Part shown: in pieces, positions 55,729-64,000 of the stretch
Layout: every line of letters begins with the position of its first letter
Numbering within the stretch: the stretch's first letter is position 1
NCBI RefSeq assembly: GCF_030209355.1
Contig: NZ_JARVSF010000002.1
Span: 62,001-126,000 of the forward strand
Length of the DNA stretch: 64,000 bases
Direction: 5' to 3'
Origin: Pseudarthrobacter sp. fls2-241-R2A-127
GTDB lineage: Bacteria; Actinomycetota; Actinomycetes; Actinomycetales; Micrococcaceae
The notes under the pieces: model-generated
What the model was told of the DNA's origin: nothing
Seen by the model: only the letters and a program-made list of their open reading frames with translations
The model's database searches: none
Translations under genes and position numbers: made by a program

Positions 55729-57313
55729 ATGGGAATCAACGGCGGTTTTGGGTCGGTGTTGGAGGGGCTGCGTGCTTCTGTCGCCGCCCTTGACGCGCTG
55801 GTTCTTGAAGACCGGAACCTTGAGGGTCCTGCGCTGACTGCTTCGGCTGGAGACATTGACGTCCTGCAGGGGCGGTATGAGTTGTGCCTGGAGCGGTTGG
55901 AGGTTGTTGCCCGGCTGGAGGCTGAGCTGGCGGCAGTGAAGGCGCGGGATGTGGCTGAGTGCCTCGGGTTGCAGCAGGCCATGCTTCCGCCGGATGGGCC
56001 GGTGCATGAGCGTACGTTTGCGGAGATGTCGGCGGTGGAGGAGATCGCCGGGGTCCTGACCGTCACTTCTGCGGCTGCGGGGGCGTTGGTGGAGGTTTCC
56101 CGGCGGGTCTGTTCGTTGCCCTTGGTGTTTGGGGCGTTGTCCGCTGGGGACATGTCGTGGCAGCACGCCCGCATAGTCGCCGACGAAACCGAAGGCCTTG
56201 ATCCGGCGGGCGCGGCGGGGCTGGTGGAGCATTTCTTTGACCCCGGCGCGCCCAACCCCGCCCGGGGTGCAGCGCCCGGTGAGCTCGTGCCATCCCGGTT
56301 TAGGGCGAAGGTCCGGGCCTGGCGGGAATGCCACCACCCCGACTCCATCGAGAAGCGCCATGTAAAGGGTGTGGGTGACCGGCGGATGGACTACGCGCCG
56401 GACCGGGACGGCATGGCCTGGCTATCGCTCTACCTGCCCGGGGACAGTGCCTGCGCCATCTGGAACCGCACCACCGCCACCGCCCGGGGTTTGCAGGGCC
56501 CTGCGGAAGAGCGCATCCTCACCCAGTTGCGCGCCGACGTCGCCGCGGCCCTGCTCCTCGGCGCCGGCAACGCTGCCGGCACAGGAACTGCCACCTCTAC
56601 CGGTGAAGATCCACGCGCGGCTTCGGAAACCACCACCAAACTCGGCAAAGTCCCCACCCCTCGGGCGGATGTCCTGGTTATGGTCCCGGTCTTCTCGCTG
56701 CTCGGCCTCACCGATGAGCCGGCCACACTCGACGGGTTCGGACCCATCCCGGCGTCCATGGCCCGCAAACTCGTCGCCGACGGCGCCGAGTCCTTCTACC
56801 GGGTCCTGGTCGACCCCCGCGACGGGGCACCCCTGGAGATCGGCCGCACACGTTACCGGCTCACCGAGACCATCAAGAAATGGATCCGGCTGCGGGACGC
56901 CAAATGCACCTTCCCCGGCTGCACCAACCGCACCCCCGACAACGACACAGACCACCTCACCGCCTGGGGCGACGGCGGAAGGACCGGAATCAGCAACCTG
57001 GCCCAACTCTGTCCCAAAACACCACCGGCTCAAACACCACAGCCAATGGACACCACATCCAGCCACCACGAACGAACCACCCGGCTGGACCTCACCCACC
57101 GGCCGCCACTACCAACCCGAACAACCAGACCCCGAACCAACCCACTGGCCACAATGGGTCCTTCGGGATGGACCGCCCTGCCAGGATTTCGGACCCGAAG
57201 ACTTTCCCCGATGGGAACCGGACGATGACAACCTCATAGACCTCGATGACGTGTCCTCTGACGACCCCCTTTGGGAGGAGCTTCTTGCAGCGCCATTCGC
57301 CGTGCCGCGGTGA
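55729..57313 (+). pseudogene. DUF222-HNH gene copy 2, frameshifted in the HNH domain
   Basis: The reading frame is highly similar to copy 1 at 28039-29688 up to LAQLCPK. There, a run of four A at 57016-57019, where copy 1 has three, shifts the frame. The shifted frame ends at 57228, while the original frame resumes as HHRLKHHSQWTP and reaches its natural stop at 57313. The shift removes the last zinc/His part of the HNH nuclease. Removing one base would restore a full-length protein of about 527 aa. It may be a true pseudogene or a sequencing error in a homopolymer. Confidence 0.8.
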
Positions 57314-57356
57314 CGCCCGGGCGGTGGAGGCTGAAAGTGCCCGGCTCGAACCCATC

Positions 57357-57373
57357 TGTCTGAAATACCAGAC
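57357..57373. promoter_or_regulatory. IclR-type operator (box 1)
   Basis: TGTCTGAAATACCAGAC lies about 100 bp before the IclR gene. It shares the palindromic TGTCT-N8-AGAC pattern with box 2 at 58392. Confidence 0.6.
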
Positions 57374-57470
57374 GGAAAGGTCCTCCAAGTGGGAAGTAAA
57401 GGGTCCATCAAGGGCGCAAGCTTAAGTACGGGATACCGGACAGAGCTACCCAGAAAGACCCCTCCAGCCA

Positions 57471-58298
57471 ATGAGCACTGCATTAAGCACCGAAGCCCAG
57501 GCGCCACGCGCGGCGGTCAAGGCATCCTCAAAAGTTCCTGCAGCGGAAAATACCCTGCGCATCCTCAAGCTTCTGGCTTCCCGGCGCGGCCCGATGGCGG
57601 CCTCCCAGATCGCCTCCAGCCTGGACCTGCCCCGGTCCAGCGTCTACCACTTGCTGGGTGTGATGGAGGCGAACGGTTTCGTCCTCCACCTGCACGAAGA
57701 GCAGCGGTACGGGTTGGGTATCAGCGCTTTCGAACTCAGTTCCGCCTATTCACGCCAGGAACCGTTGTCCCGCCTGGGCCGCCCCCTGCTCGCGAGCCTC
57801 GTGGATGCCCTCGGTGAGAGCGCGCACCTTGCGGTGCTGCACGGCCGTGATGTCCTGTACATCGTGGAGGAAAGGGCGAAGAACCGCCCGTCGCTGGTGA
57901 CTGACGTCGGCGTCCGGCTTCCCAGCCATCTCACGGCCAGCGGCCGCGCCATCCTTGCCGCCCTGCCCAAGTCGCAGGTTCGGGCGCTGTACCCGAACGC
58001 CGCAGCCTTCACCGCCCGGCATGAGGTGGTGGGGGCCATCATGAAATATTCCGCGCTGTCCTCGCACCTGGACCAGGTCCGCCAGCGGGGATACGCCACC
58101 GAACACGGTGAGGTGACGCCTGGCTTTGGGTCCATTGCCGCTGCCGTGACCGACCACCTGGGCTGGCCTACCGCCGCCGTGGCTGTCACCTTCCTTGAGG
58201 ACAAGCTGCCCGCCGCGGAATGGCCGGTCCTGGCAGCCCGCGTCCAGAAGGTGGCCGATGAACTCTCCATCCGCCTCCACGGCCGGCCTGGAAAATAG
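57471..58298 (+). CDS. IclR family regulator of histidine utilisation
   Basis: The 275-aa protein has a winged HTH near 25-85 (TLRILKLLASRRGPMAASQIASSLDLPRSSVYHLLG) and an IclR effector domain (about 100-270; HLAVLHGRDVLYIVEE, LTASGRAILAAL). It lies directly upstream of hutU-hutH. Matching palindromes occur before this gene and before hutU, so it probably controls itself and the hut genes. The inducer is likely histidine or urocanate; this is inferred. Confidence 0.9.
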   Translation: MSTALSTEAQAPRAAVKASSKVPAAENTLRILKLLASRRGPMAASQIASSLDLPRSSVYHLLGVMEANGFVLHLHEEQRYGLGISAFELSSAYSRQEPLSRLGRPLLASLVDALGESAHLAVLHGRDVLYIVEERAKNRPSLVTDVGVRLPSHLTASGRAILAALPKSQVRALYPNAAAFTARHEVVGAIMKYSALSSHLDQVRQRGYATEHGEVTPGFGSIAAAVTDHLGWPTAAVAVTFLEDKLPAAEWPVLAARVQKVADELSIRLHGRPGK

Positions 58299-58391
58299 CA
58301 GCCCCGCAGGCACGCTTAACCCCGTCAGCTTTGGTCCCTGTCCAGGCCAGCCGGGGCCCAGGGCCGGCACGGCAAAACTGATCGGCGGGCA

Positions 58392-58409
58392 TGTCTGGAA
58401 TACAAGACA
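58392..58409. promoter_or_regulatory. IclR-type operator (box 2) upstream of hutU
   Basis: TGTCTGGAATACAAGACA has perfect 5-bp arms and shares the GAATAC/AAATAC centre of box 1. It lies about 100 bp before the hutU start. Confidence 0.65.
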
Positions 58410-58505
58410 GCACCCCGTAAAAACCCCTGTGAAGCCCGTCCCGCAAGGGCTTTAGTTGATACAGAACTTCTTTCCTCCAACAGACACCACAAGAAGGAGC
58501 CCCTC

Positions 58506-60203
58506 ATGGCACCCGCCGATTTCACCACCGGTGCCCGCCCGGTCACAGCAGCCCGCGGCACTGAGCTCACCGCAAAGTCCTGGCAGACCGAAGCGCCGCT
58601 GCGCATGCTGATGAACAACCTGGACCCCGAAGTCGCAGAACGCCCGGATGATCTGGTCGTCTACGGCGGCACCGGCCGCGCAGTCCGCTCCTGGGCCGCG
58701 TTCGACGCCATCACCCGCACCTTGGAAGCCATGGAAAAGGACGAGACCCTCCTGGTCCAGTCCGGTAAGCCGGTCGGTGTCTTCCGCACCAACGAATGGG
58801 CCCCGCGCGTGCTGCTGGCCAACTCCAACCTCGTGGGCGACTGGGCCACCTGGCCCGAGTTCCGCCGGCTCGAGGCCGAAGGCCTGATGATGTACGGCCA
58901 GATGACCGCCGGATCCTGGATCTACATCGGCACCCAGGGCATCCTGCAAGGCACCTTCGAGACCTTCGCCGCAATCGCCCGCAAGCTCACCGGAGACGAG
59001 AACGGCACCCTCGCCGGCACGCTCACGCTCACCGGCGGCTGCGGAGGCATGGGCGGCGCCCAGCCTCTCGCCGTCACCCTGAATGATGGCGCCTGCCTGA
59101 TCGTCGACGTCGACGAGACCCGCCTGCGCCGCCGCGCCGGCAAGCGCTACCTCGACGAGGTTGAAACCGACCTCGATACCGCGATCGCCAAGGTCCTGAA
59201 GGCCAAGGAGGAGCGCCGCGGCTGGTCCGTGGGCTACGTGGGCAACGCCGCCGAGGTCTTCCCCGAGATCCTGCGCCGGCACAAGGCCGGCGAGCTCACC
59301 GTTGACATCGTCACGGACCAGACCTCGGCGCATGACCCGCTGAGCTACCTGCCCGAGGGCATAACGGTCGAGGAATGGCACCGCGAGGCTGCAGCCGACC
59401 CGGAGGGCTTCACCAAGAAGGCCCAGGCTTCCATGGCCCGCCACGTCCAGGCCATGGTCGAATTCCAGGACGCCGGCGCCGAGGTCTTCGACTACGGCAA
59501 CTCCATCCGCGACGAGGCCCGCAAGGGCGGCTACACCCGGGCCTTCGAGTTCCCCGGCTTCGTCCCGGCCTACATCCGGCCGCTGTTCTGCGAGGGCCTG
59601 GGCCCGTTCCGCTGGGTTGCCCTCTCCGGCGACCCCGAGGACATCCGCGTCACGGACGAGGCCATCAAGGAACTCTTCCCCGAGAACAAGCACCTGCACC
59701 GCTGGATCGACGCCGCGCAGGAACGCGTGGAATTCGAGGGCCTGCCCGCCCGTATCTGCTGGCTCGGCTACGGCGAACGCGCCAAGGCCGGCCTGCTGTT
59801 CAACCAGTTGGTCAAGGAGGGCAAGGTCAAGGCCCCCATCGTGATCGGCCGCGACCACCTTGATTCCGGCTCCGTCGCCTCCCCGTACCGCGAAACCGAG
59901 GCCATGGCCGACGGCTCGGACGCCATCGCCGACTGGCCGCTGCTGAACGCCCTGCTCAACACCGCCTCCGGAGCCACCTGGGTCTCCCTGCACCACGGCG
60001 GCGGCGTCGGCATCGGCCGCTCAATCCACGCCGGCCAGGTCTCGGTCGCCGACGGCACCGACCTCGCCGCGCAGAAGCTCGAGCGCCTCCTCACCAACGA
60101 CCCCGGCATGGGCGTCATCCGCCACGCCGACGCCGGCTACGAACGCGCCCTTGACGTCGCCAAGGAACGCGGCGTCCGCATCCCCATGCAGGAAAACCAG
60201 TAA
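58506..60203 (+). CDS. hutU: Urocanate hydratase
   Basis: It converts urocanate to imidazolone propionate using tightly bound NAD. The 565-aa protein has the glycine-rich [37 protein letters not shown] and [17 protein letters not shown] segments of the family. AAGGAG precedes the ATG at 58506. It follows the IclR gene and precedes hutH, so it carries out the second step of histidine breakdown. hutI and hutG are not in the window. Confidence 0.97.
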   Translation: MAPADFTTGARPVTAARGTELTAKSWQTEAPLRMLMNNLDPEVAERPDDLVVYGGTGRAVRSWAAFDAITRTLEAMEKDETLLVQSGKPVGVFRTNEWAPRVLLANSNLVGDWATWPEFRRLEAEGLMMYGQMTAGSWIYIGTQGILQGTFETFAAIARKLTGDENGTLAGTLTLTGGCGGMGGAQPLAVTLNDGACLIVDVDETRLRRRAGKRYLDEVETDLDTAIAKVLKAKEERRGWSVGYVGNAAEVFPEILRRHKAGELTVDIVTDQTSAHDPLSYLPEGITVEEWHREAAADPEGFTKKAQASMARHVQAMVEFQDAGAEVFDYGNSIRDEARKGGYTRAFEFPGFVPAYIRPLFCEGLGPFRWVALSGDPEDIRVTDEAIKELFPENKHLHRWIDAAQERVEFEGLPARICWLGYGERAKAGLLFNQLVKEGKVKAPIVIGRDHLDSGSVASPYRETEAMADGSDAIADWPLLNALLNTASGATWVSLHHGGGVGIGRSIHAGQVSVADGTDLAAQKLERLLTNDPGMGVIRHADAGYERALDVAKERGVRIPMQENQ

Positions 60204-60232
60204 CCGACGTCCGCCCACCAGGCCAAACCCCG

Positions 60233-60294
60233 CATCGATTGCTCCGTAATTGTCGTTTAGAGTCCCTAAAACGACAATTACGGAGCAGTCGATG
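60233..60294. repeat. 62-bp near-perfect palindrome between hutU and hutH
   Basis: The left arm 60233-60260 (CATCGATTGCTCCGTAATTG then TCGTTTAG) and right arm 60266-60294 pair over 28-29 bp with one bulged base and one G-T mismatch; the loop is AGTCC. The core is clearly AT-richer than its surroundings. There is no T-run, so it may be an RNA-processing or stability element, or a dispersed palindromic repeat. Confidence 0.85.
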
Positions 60295-60315
60295 TGACCA
60301 TCACAAGGAACTTCA

Positions 60316-61908
60316 ATGACAGCCCTAATTTCCGAACCGCTCACCGTCACCCTCGGGTCCGTCGGCGTCACGCCCCAGGATGTGCTCGCCGTCGCGCGCC
60401 ATGATGCGAAGGTGGCCATCGCGCCCGAAGCCCTGGAAACCGTCGCCAAGGTCCGCGCCCACATCGACGATCTCGCCTCCAGCGACACCCCCGCCTACGG
60501 CATCTCCACCGGTTTCGGTGCGCTGGCCAACCGCCATATCCCCAATGCGCTGCGCACCCAGCTGCAGAAGTCGCTGATCCGCAGCCACGCCGCCGGCATG
60601 GGCCCGGCCGTGGAACGCGAGGTGGTCCGCGGCATCATGTTCCTCCGCGCCAAGACCCTGGCCTCCGGCCGCACCGGCGTCCGTCCCGTCGTCCTGCAGA
60701 CCATGGTGGACGTCCTCAACGCCGGCATCACGCCGGTGGTCCGCGAGTTTGGCTCCCTGGGCTGCTCCGGCGACCTTGCCCCCCTGTCGCACTGCGCCCT
60801 GGTCCTCATGGGTGAGGGAGAAGCGGAAGGGCCCGACGGCGTCACGTACGGCGGCCGTGGACAGTCACCTGTCGCTGAGCTGCTGGCAGAACACGGCATC
60901 GAGCCGGTCACCCTTGCCGAGAAGGAAGGGCTGGCGCTGGTCAACGGCACCGAGGGCATGCTGGGCATGCTCCTGATGGCCATTGCGGATCTCCGCCAGC
61001 TGCTGGCGACGGCGGACATCACCGCGGCGCTCAGCGTCGAGGCGCTGCTCGGCACCGACCAGGTGTTCCTGCCCGAACTGCACGCCGCCCTCCGGCCACA
61101 CCCCGGCCAGGCGGCCAGCGCGGACAACATGCTGAGGGTGCTCTCGGACTCCCCGATCGTCGCCTCGCACAAGGTGGGGGACTCCCGGGTGCAGGACGCC
61201 TATTCGCTGCGCTGCGCCCCGCAGGTTGCCGGTGCCGTCCGCGACACCGTTGACCATGCGGAACTGGTGGCAACCAGGGAGCTGGCGGCTGCCATCGACA
61301 ACCCCGTCGTCCTCCCGGACGGCCGTGTCAGCTCCAACGGCAATTTCCACGGCGCGCCGGTGGCTTATGTCCTGGATTACCTTGCCATCGCCGTGGCCGA
61401 CCTCAGCTCAATCGCGGAACGCCGGACGGACCGGATGCTGGACCCTGCCCGCTCCCACGGCCTCCCGGCCTTCCTTGCCTCCGATCCCGGCGTGGACTCG
61501 GGGCTGATGATTGCCCAGTACACCCAGGCAGGCCTGGTTTCGGATAACAAGCGGCTGGCCGTGCCGGCTTCAGTGGATTCGATTCCAAGCTCGGCCATGC
61601 AGGAGGACCACGTGTCCATGGGCTGGCACGCGGCCCGGAAACTGCGTAAGGCGGTGGAGAACCTCCGGCGGGTCCTGGCCATCGAACTGGTGACGTCGGC
61701 CCGTGCGCTGGACATCCGCACCCAGTTTTCCGGTGGTGAGCTCACTCCGGGCCCGGCCGGCACCGCCGTCGTAGCTGCCCTCCGTGCCGTGGTGGACGGC
61801 CCGGGGACGGACCGTTTCCTGTCTCCGGAACTGGAGGCGGCGGACCGGCTGGTTGCCTCGGGGGAGGTGCTTCGGGCAGCCGAATCCGCCGTCGGCTCCC
61901 TGGCCTGA
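60316..61908 (+). CDS. hutH: Histidine ammonia-lyase
   Basis: It removes ammonia from histidine to give urocanate. The 530-aa protein has the lyase core. The self-forming MIO cofactor lies in GSLGCSGDLAPLSH, residues 150-152 being Cys-Ser-Gly instead of the textbook Ala-Ser-Gly. Other conserved parts are YGISTGFGALA and SSNGNFHGAPVAY. It starts 22 bp after the long palindrome, downstream of hutU. Confidence 0.96.
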   Translation: MTALISEPLTVTLGSVGVTPQDVLAVARHDAKVAIAPEALETVAKVRAHIDDLASSDTPAYGISTGFGALANRHIPNALRTQLQKSLIRSHAAGMGPAVEREVVRGIMFLRAKTLASGRTGVRPVVLQTMVDVLNAGITPVVREFGSLGCSGDLAPLSHCALVLMGEGEAEGPDGVTYGGRGQSPVAELLAEHGIEPVTLAEKEGLALVNGTEGMLGMLLMAIADLRQLLATADITAALSVEALLGTDQVFLPELHAALRPHPGQAASADNMLRVLSDSPIVASHKVGDSRVQDAYSLRCAPQVAGAVRDTVDHAELVATRELAAAIDNPVVLPDGRVSSNGNFHGAPVAYVLDYLAIAVADLSSIAERRTDRMLDPARSHGLPAFLASDPGVDSGLMIAQYTQAGLVSDNKRLAVPASVDSIPSSAMQEDHVSMGWHAARKLRKAVENLRRVLAIELVTSARALDIRTQFSGGELTPGPAGTAVVAALRAVVDGPGTDRFLSPELEAADRLVASGEVLRAAESAVGSLA

Positions 61909-62070
61909 AACCGAAGGATCTTCAGTGCCTGCTGCGCTCCGGTCCGAAGTGCGGAATATCCGGCGCCGCGGTCCGTAGCTGAGGCCGGAGTGTAGTAGAA
62001 CTGATGGTGTAGTGAAAGTCACATCAACGAGGCTGTGGCAGCAGAACAATACAAAGGGGTAGAAGTTCAC

Positions 62071-62316
62071 ATGAAAGCACGTGGGGCAGTCCTGTCCAGG
62101 CGCAACGCCCATTCCGCTGCGGTATCCAACTGGAAGGCCCTCAAGGCCGGGGACCGCGTCGAAATCATCAAGCATGCGCACGTGGTGGCAGCCGGGGAAG
62201 TGGAGGAAGTGTCGCAGAGCGGCAACGTCCTCTGGCTGGTTCCGGCCGGACCGTCAGATTTGTCGGAAAAGCAGCTTTTCCTGAAGTCCGACGGCGTCCA
62301 GGTGCGTCTCGCCTGA
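62071..62316 (+). CDS. Hypothetical protein, 81 aa
   Basis: The small basic protein has a beta-rich middle (LKAGDRVEIIKHAHVVAAGEVEEVSQSGNVLWLV), suggesting an SH3- or KOW-like barrel. No membrane segment is seen. The ATG at 62071 follows AAAGGGG at long spacing; a GTG at 62035 is possible. A strong terminator follows. Confidence 0.75.
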   Translation: MKARGAVLSRRNAHSAAVSNWKALKAGDRVEIIKHAHVVAAGEVEEVSQSGNVLWLVPAGPSDLSEKQLFLKSDGVQVRLA

Positions 62317-62335
62317 CAGCAGCACCCCTCAACAT

Positions 62336-62377
62336 CAAGAATCCCCGCAGGGCCTCACGGCACTGCGGGGATTCTTG
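62336..62377. terminator. Bidirectional hairpin terminator
   Basis: The 14-bp arms (62336-62349 and 62364-62377, CAAGAATCCCCGCA and complement) with a 14-nt loop lie between convergent small genes. Confidence 0.75.
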
Positions 62378-62454
62378 GTTGTTCCGGGCGTCCGGGTCCT
62401 GCTGGGCTGCCCGGGACGGCAAACGAAGTGCCGGCGTATCAGGCGGTACCCGAA

Positions 62455-62715
62455 TCAGGCAGTGAAGGATTCGTAGGTCTCACCAAACGGTACTGATTCG
62501 TCCAGGGCTACCGTGTAGTGTCCCGGGTGCAGCCTGGTCACCAGGATGCCGCAGGTGGCGTCCTTCGCTGCCACTTCAATCAGTTCGGCTACTGCCTTTT
62601 CCAGTCCGGAATGGACCTCGCCGGCGCTGGAAAACTCCAGGCTGATGGACCGGAGCTCCGGCCGTTCGGCGGTCCCGGCAGCGGCGGGGACGCGCTCCAA
62701 AGTGCTAGTCGTCAT
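62455..62715 (-). CDS. Hypothetical protein, 86 aa
   Basis: The small soluble protein is acidic, with helix HSGLEKAVAELIEVAAKDA followed by CGILVTRLHPGHYTVALD. I do not recognise a family. The gene is followed by the terminator at 62336-62377. It diverges from the FAH-family gene across a 209-bp gap with no further gene. Confidence 0.75.
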   Translation of the reverse strand: MTTSTLERVPAAAGTAERPELRSISLEFSSAGEVHSGLEKAVAELIEVAAKDATCGILVTRLHPGHYTVALDESVPFGETYESFTA

Positions 62716-62924
62716 GTACTGAACTTTCTGTATTTCGTGCCAGGTGGCATCGCTATTCTATCGATCAGTATCCATATATGTCAGATGACTGCCCTCCCGA
62801 AGCCCCGGAACGGCGGTCACAAAACGTTCGTTCGCGGTCCCGGACGGGAATCAACGACCATGGAAGCGGGCCCCGGCAGGGCCCCGTTCAGCAGCCCCGC
62901 CACCACACCTTGAGGAGATTCGGT

Positions 62925-63806
62925 ATGAAGATCATGCGACTGGGCCACAGCGGCAGCGAACAGCCTGCTGTGCTGGTTCCCTCAGCGGACGGCGCCGGCC
63001 GGTACTTCAGCCTCCTGCCCCTGACCGGCGATGTCGACGGCGGCTTCCTCGCGGCGGGAGGGCTGGACAAGGTCCGCAAAGCCCTCGCCGCAGGGGAGCT
63101 GCCGGTCCTTGAGGGCGCGGACGCGCTCCGGGTGGGACCGCCGGTGGCCAGGCCCGGCTCCGTGGTGGGCATCGGGATGAACTATGCCGCGCACGCCGCC
63201 GAGTCCGGGGCCGAGCCGCCCACGATTCCGGTGGTCTTCCTCAAGCCAAGCAACACGGTTGCCGGCCCGTTCGATCCCGCTCCGCTCCCTCCGCATTCGG
63301 GCAAGTACGACTGGGAAGTGGAATTAGGGATCGTGATCGGCAGGGAGGCCGGCTACCTGGGCTCCCCGGAAGAAGCAGCGGCGTGCATCGCCGGCTACGT
63401 CACGGCCAACGACCTCTCCGAACGCGAATACCAGTTGCCGGGAGCCGCGGGGCAGTGGACCAAAGGCAAGTCGCTGCCCGGGTCAACGCCCCTGGGCCCG
63501 TGGCTGGTTCCGGCGGAGGACATCGACGGCGGCAACCTCCCGCTGCGCAGCTGGGTCAACGGGGAACCGCGCCAGGACTCGTCGACCTCGGAGCTCATCT
63601 TCAATGCGGCCACGCTGGTCCATCACTGCAGCCAGTACATGCGGCTGGAACCAGGCGACGTGATCCTCACCGGAACCCCGGAAGGTGTGGCACTGAGCGG
63701 CCGTTTCCCCTACCTCCAGCCGGGCGACGTGGTGGAGGTGGAAGTGGAAGGCCTGGGCCGCCAGCGCCAGGAGTTGTTCCGGACGCCGGCGGCCGCAACG
63801 GCCTAG
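62925..63806 (+). CDS. Fumarylacetoacetate hydrolase (FAH) family protein
   Basis: The 293-aa protein has the FAH C-terminal domain: VGIGMNYAAHAAES, metal ligands in YDWEVELGIVIG (Glu-x-Glu) and NDLSEREYQ (Asp), and LTGTPEGVALSG near the end. Family members hydrolyse or decarboxylate ring-cleavage products or acylpyruvates. GAGGAG 8 nt upstream fixes the ATG at 62925. The substrate is not clear from context. Confidence 0.9.
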   Translation: MKIMRLGHSGSEQPAVLVPSADGAGRYFSLLPLTGDVDGGFLAAGGLDKVRKALAAGELPVLEGADALRVGPPVARPGSVVGIGMNYAAHAAESGAEPPTIPVVFLKPSNTVAGPFDPAPLPPHSGKYDWEVELGIVIGREAGYLGSPEEAAACIAGYVTANDLSEREYQLPGAAGQWTKGKSLPGSTPLGPWLVPAEDIDGGNLPLRSWVNGEPRQDSSTSELIFNAATLVHHCSQYMRLEPGDVILTGTPEGVALSGRFPYLQPGDVVEVEVEGLGRQRQELFRTPAAATA

Positions 63807-63818
63807 GGTGCTGCGCGC

Positions 63819-64000
63819 CTAGCTTGCTTTGACCGCCAGGACCGGGCAATCCGCTTCCAGCAGGATGCGCTGGGATGTGCTGCCCATGATCAGCTTGCCC
63901 ACCGGGGTGCGGCGGCGCAGCCCGATCACGATCAGCTCGGCTTTGTGCTCCTCGGCGGCGTCCAGGACTTCGGCGGCGGCGTCGTGGCCCCGGACCGGAC
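63819..64000 (-). CDS. Universal stress protein, C-terminal part
   Basis: The last 60 codons of a UspA-domain protein; the start lies beyond the window. The ATP-binding loop appears as IVIGLRRRTPVGKLIMGSTS, followed by RILLEADCPVLAVKAS. It is probably a small cytosolic stress protein; whether it has one or two Usp domains cannot be seen. Confidence 0.85.
   Translation of the reverse strand, partial: PVRGHDAAAEVLDAAEEHKAELIVIGLRRRTPVGKLIMGSTSQRILLEADCPVLAVKAS

Noticed and set aside
58452..59996. A 514-codon minus-strand frame opposite hutU
   Set aside because: Antisense shadow; hutU is complete and conserved on the plus strand.

Overview
The window is high-GC DNA (roughly mid-60s percent by eye) with dense, GTG-rich, strongly GC3-biased genes. 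The gene content fits an actinobacterium of the Micrococcaceae, most likely Arthrobacter, Pseudarthrobacter or Paenarthrobacter: actinobacterial LigD/Ku end joining, DUF222-HNH proteins, DUF6458, DUF3618 and holin-X small envelope proteins, and many apparently leaderless genes whose -10 box lies 6-7 nt before the start codon. The taxonomic call is an inference. No rRNA, tRNA, CRISPR array, integrase, transposase or replication origin was seen.

Layout. 1-432: start of an MHS-type MFS transporter. 1244-4907: divergent ligD and ku. 5056-6338: methyltransferase and SRPBCC pair. 6424-10770: ptsH and the fruR-fruK-fruA fructose PTS operon, with a promoter carrying a candidate operator. 10913-15370: DUF6458, an esterase-like hydrolase, then a HAD phosphatase/phosphoglucomutase and a GH65 phosphorylase behind a promoter with a LacI-type operator. 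15381-26268: a glycine/serine module, with gcvP-gcvT-gcvH-glyA-sdaA-lipA on the minus strand and cycA diverging from it; each side carries its own tandem glycine riboswitch and the two are near copies. 26442-37676: mixed housekeeping and hypothetical genes (PxpA, DUF222-HNH, DUF445, GDPD, CoA-transferase, AzlCD, TetR, thiamine-binding protein).

37736-41737: an O-methyltransferase followed by an overlapping three-gene set (acyl-CoA dehydrogenase-like protein, PIG-L deacetylase fused to a NodS-like methyltransferase, GT2 glycosyltransferase). It looks like an undescribed glycoconjugate-modification pathway. 42346-47838: a stress/envelope island with a BrkB-like protein, DUF3618, holin-X, two low-complexity membrane-anchored proteins and a SigB/F-type sigma factor. 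47933-55532: spermidine-synthase-like protein, a LysR/MHS transporter/3-hydroxybutyrate dehydrogenase set, a divergent HxlR-qorB pair and an AAT-family permease. 55729-57313: a frameshifted second copy of the DUF222-HNH gene in inverted orientation to the first. 57471-61908: an IclR regulator with hutU and hutH (histidine breakdown). The window ends with small hypotheticals, an FAH-family hydrolase and the C-terminal end of a universal stress protein.

How the genes work together. The clearest system is glycine catabolism. CycA imports glycine, GcvPTH (lipoylated with LipA's help) splits it, GlyA makes serine from a second glycine, and SdaA converts serine to pyruvate; both transcription units sense glycine through riboswitches. 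Fructose uptake and phosphorylation, 3-hydroxybutyrate use and histidine degradation each sit beside a plausible local regulator and operator. The strongest candidate for new biology is the dehydrogenase/deacetylase-methyltransferase/glycosyltransferase operon. Next are a palindrome (core AAG-N4-CTT) found upstream of several stress or envelope genes, and the start-stop-coupled mini-ORFs.
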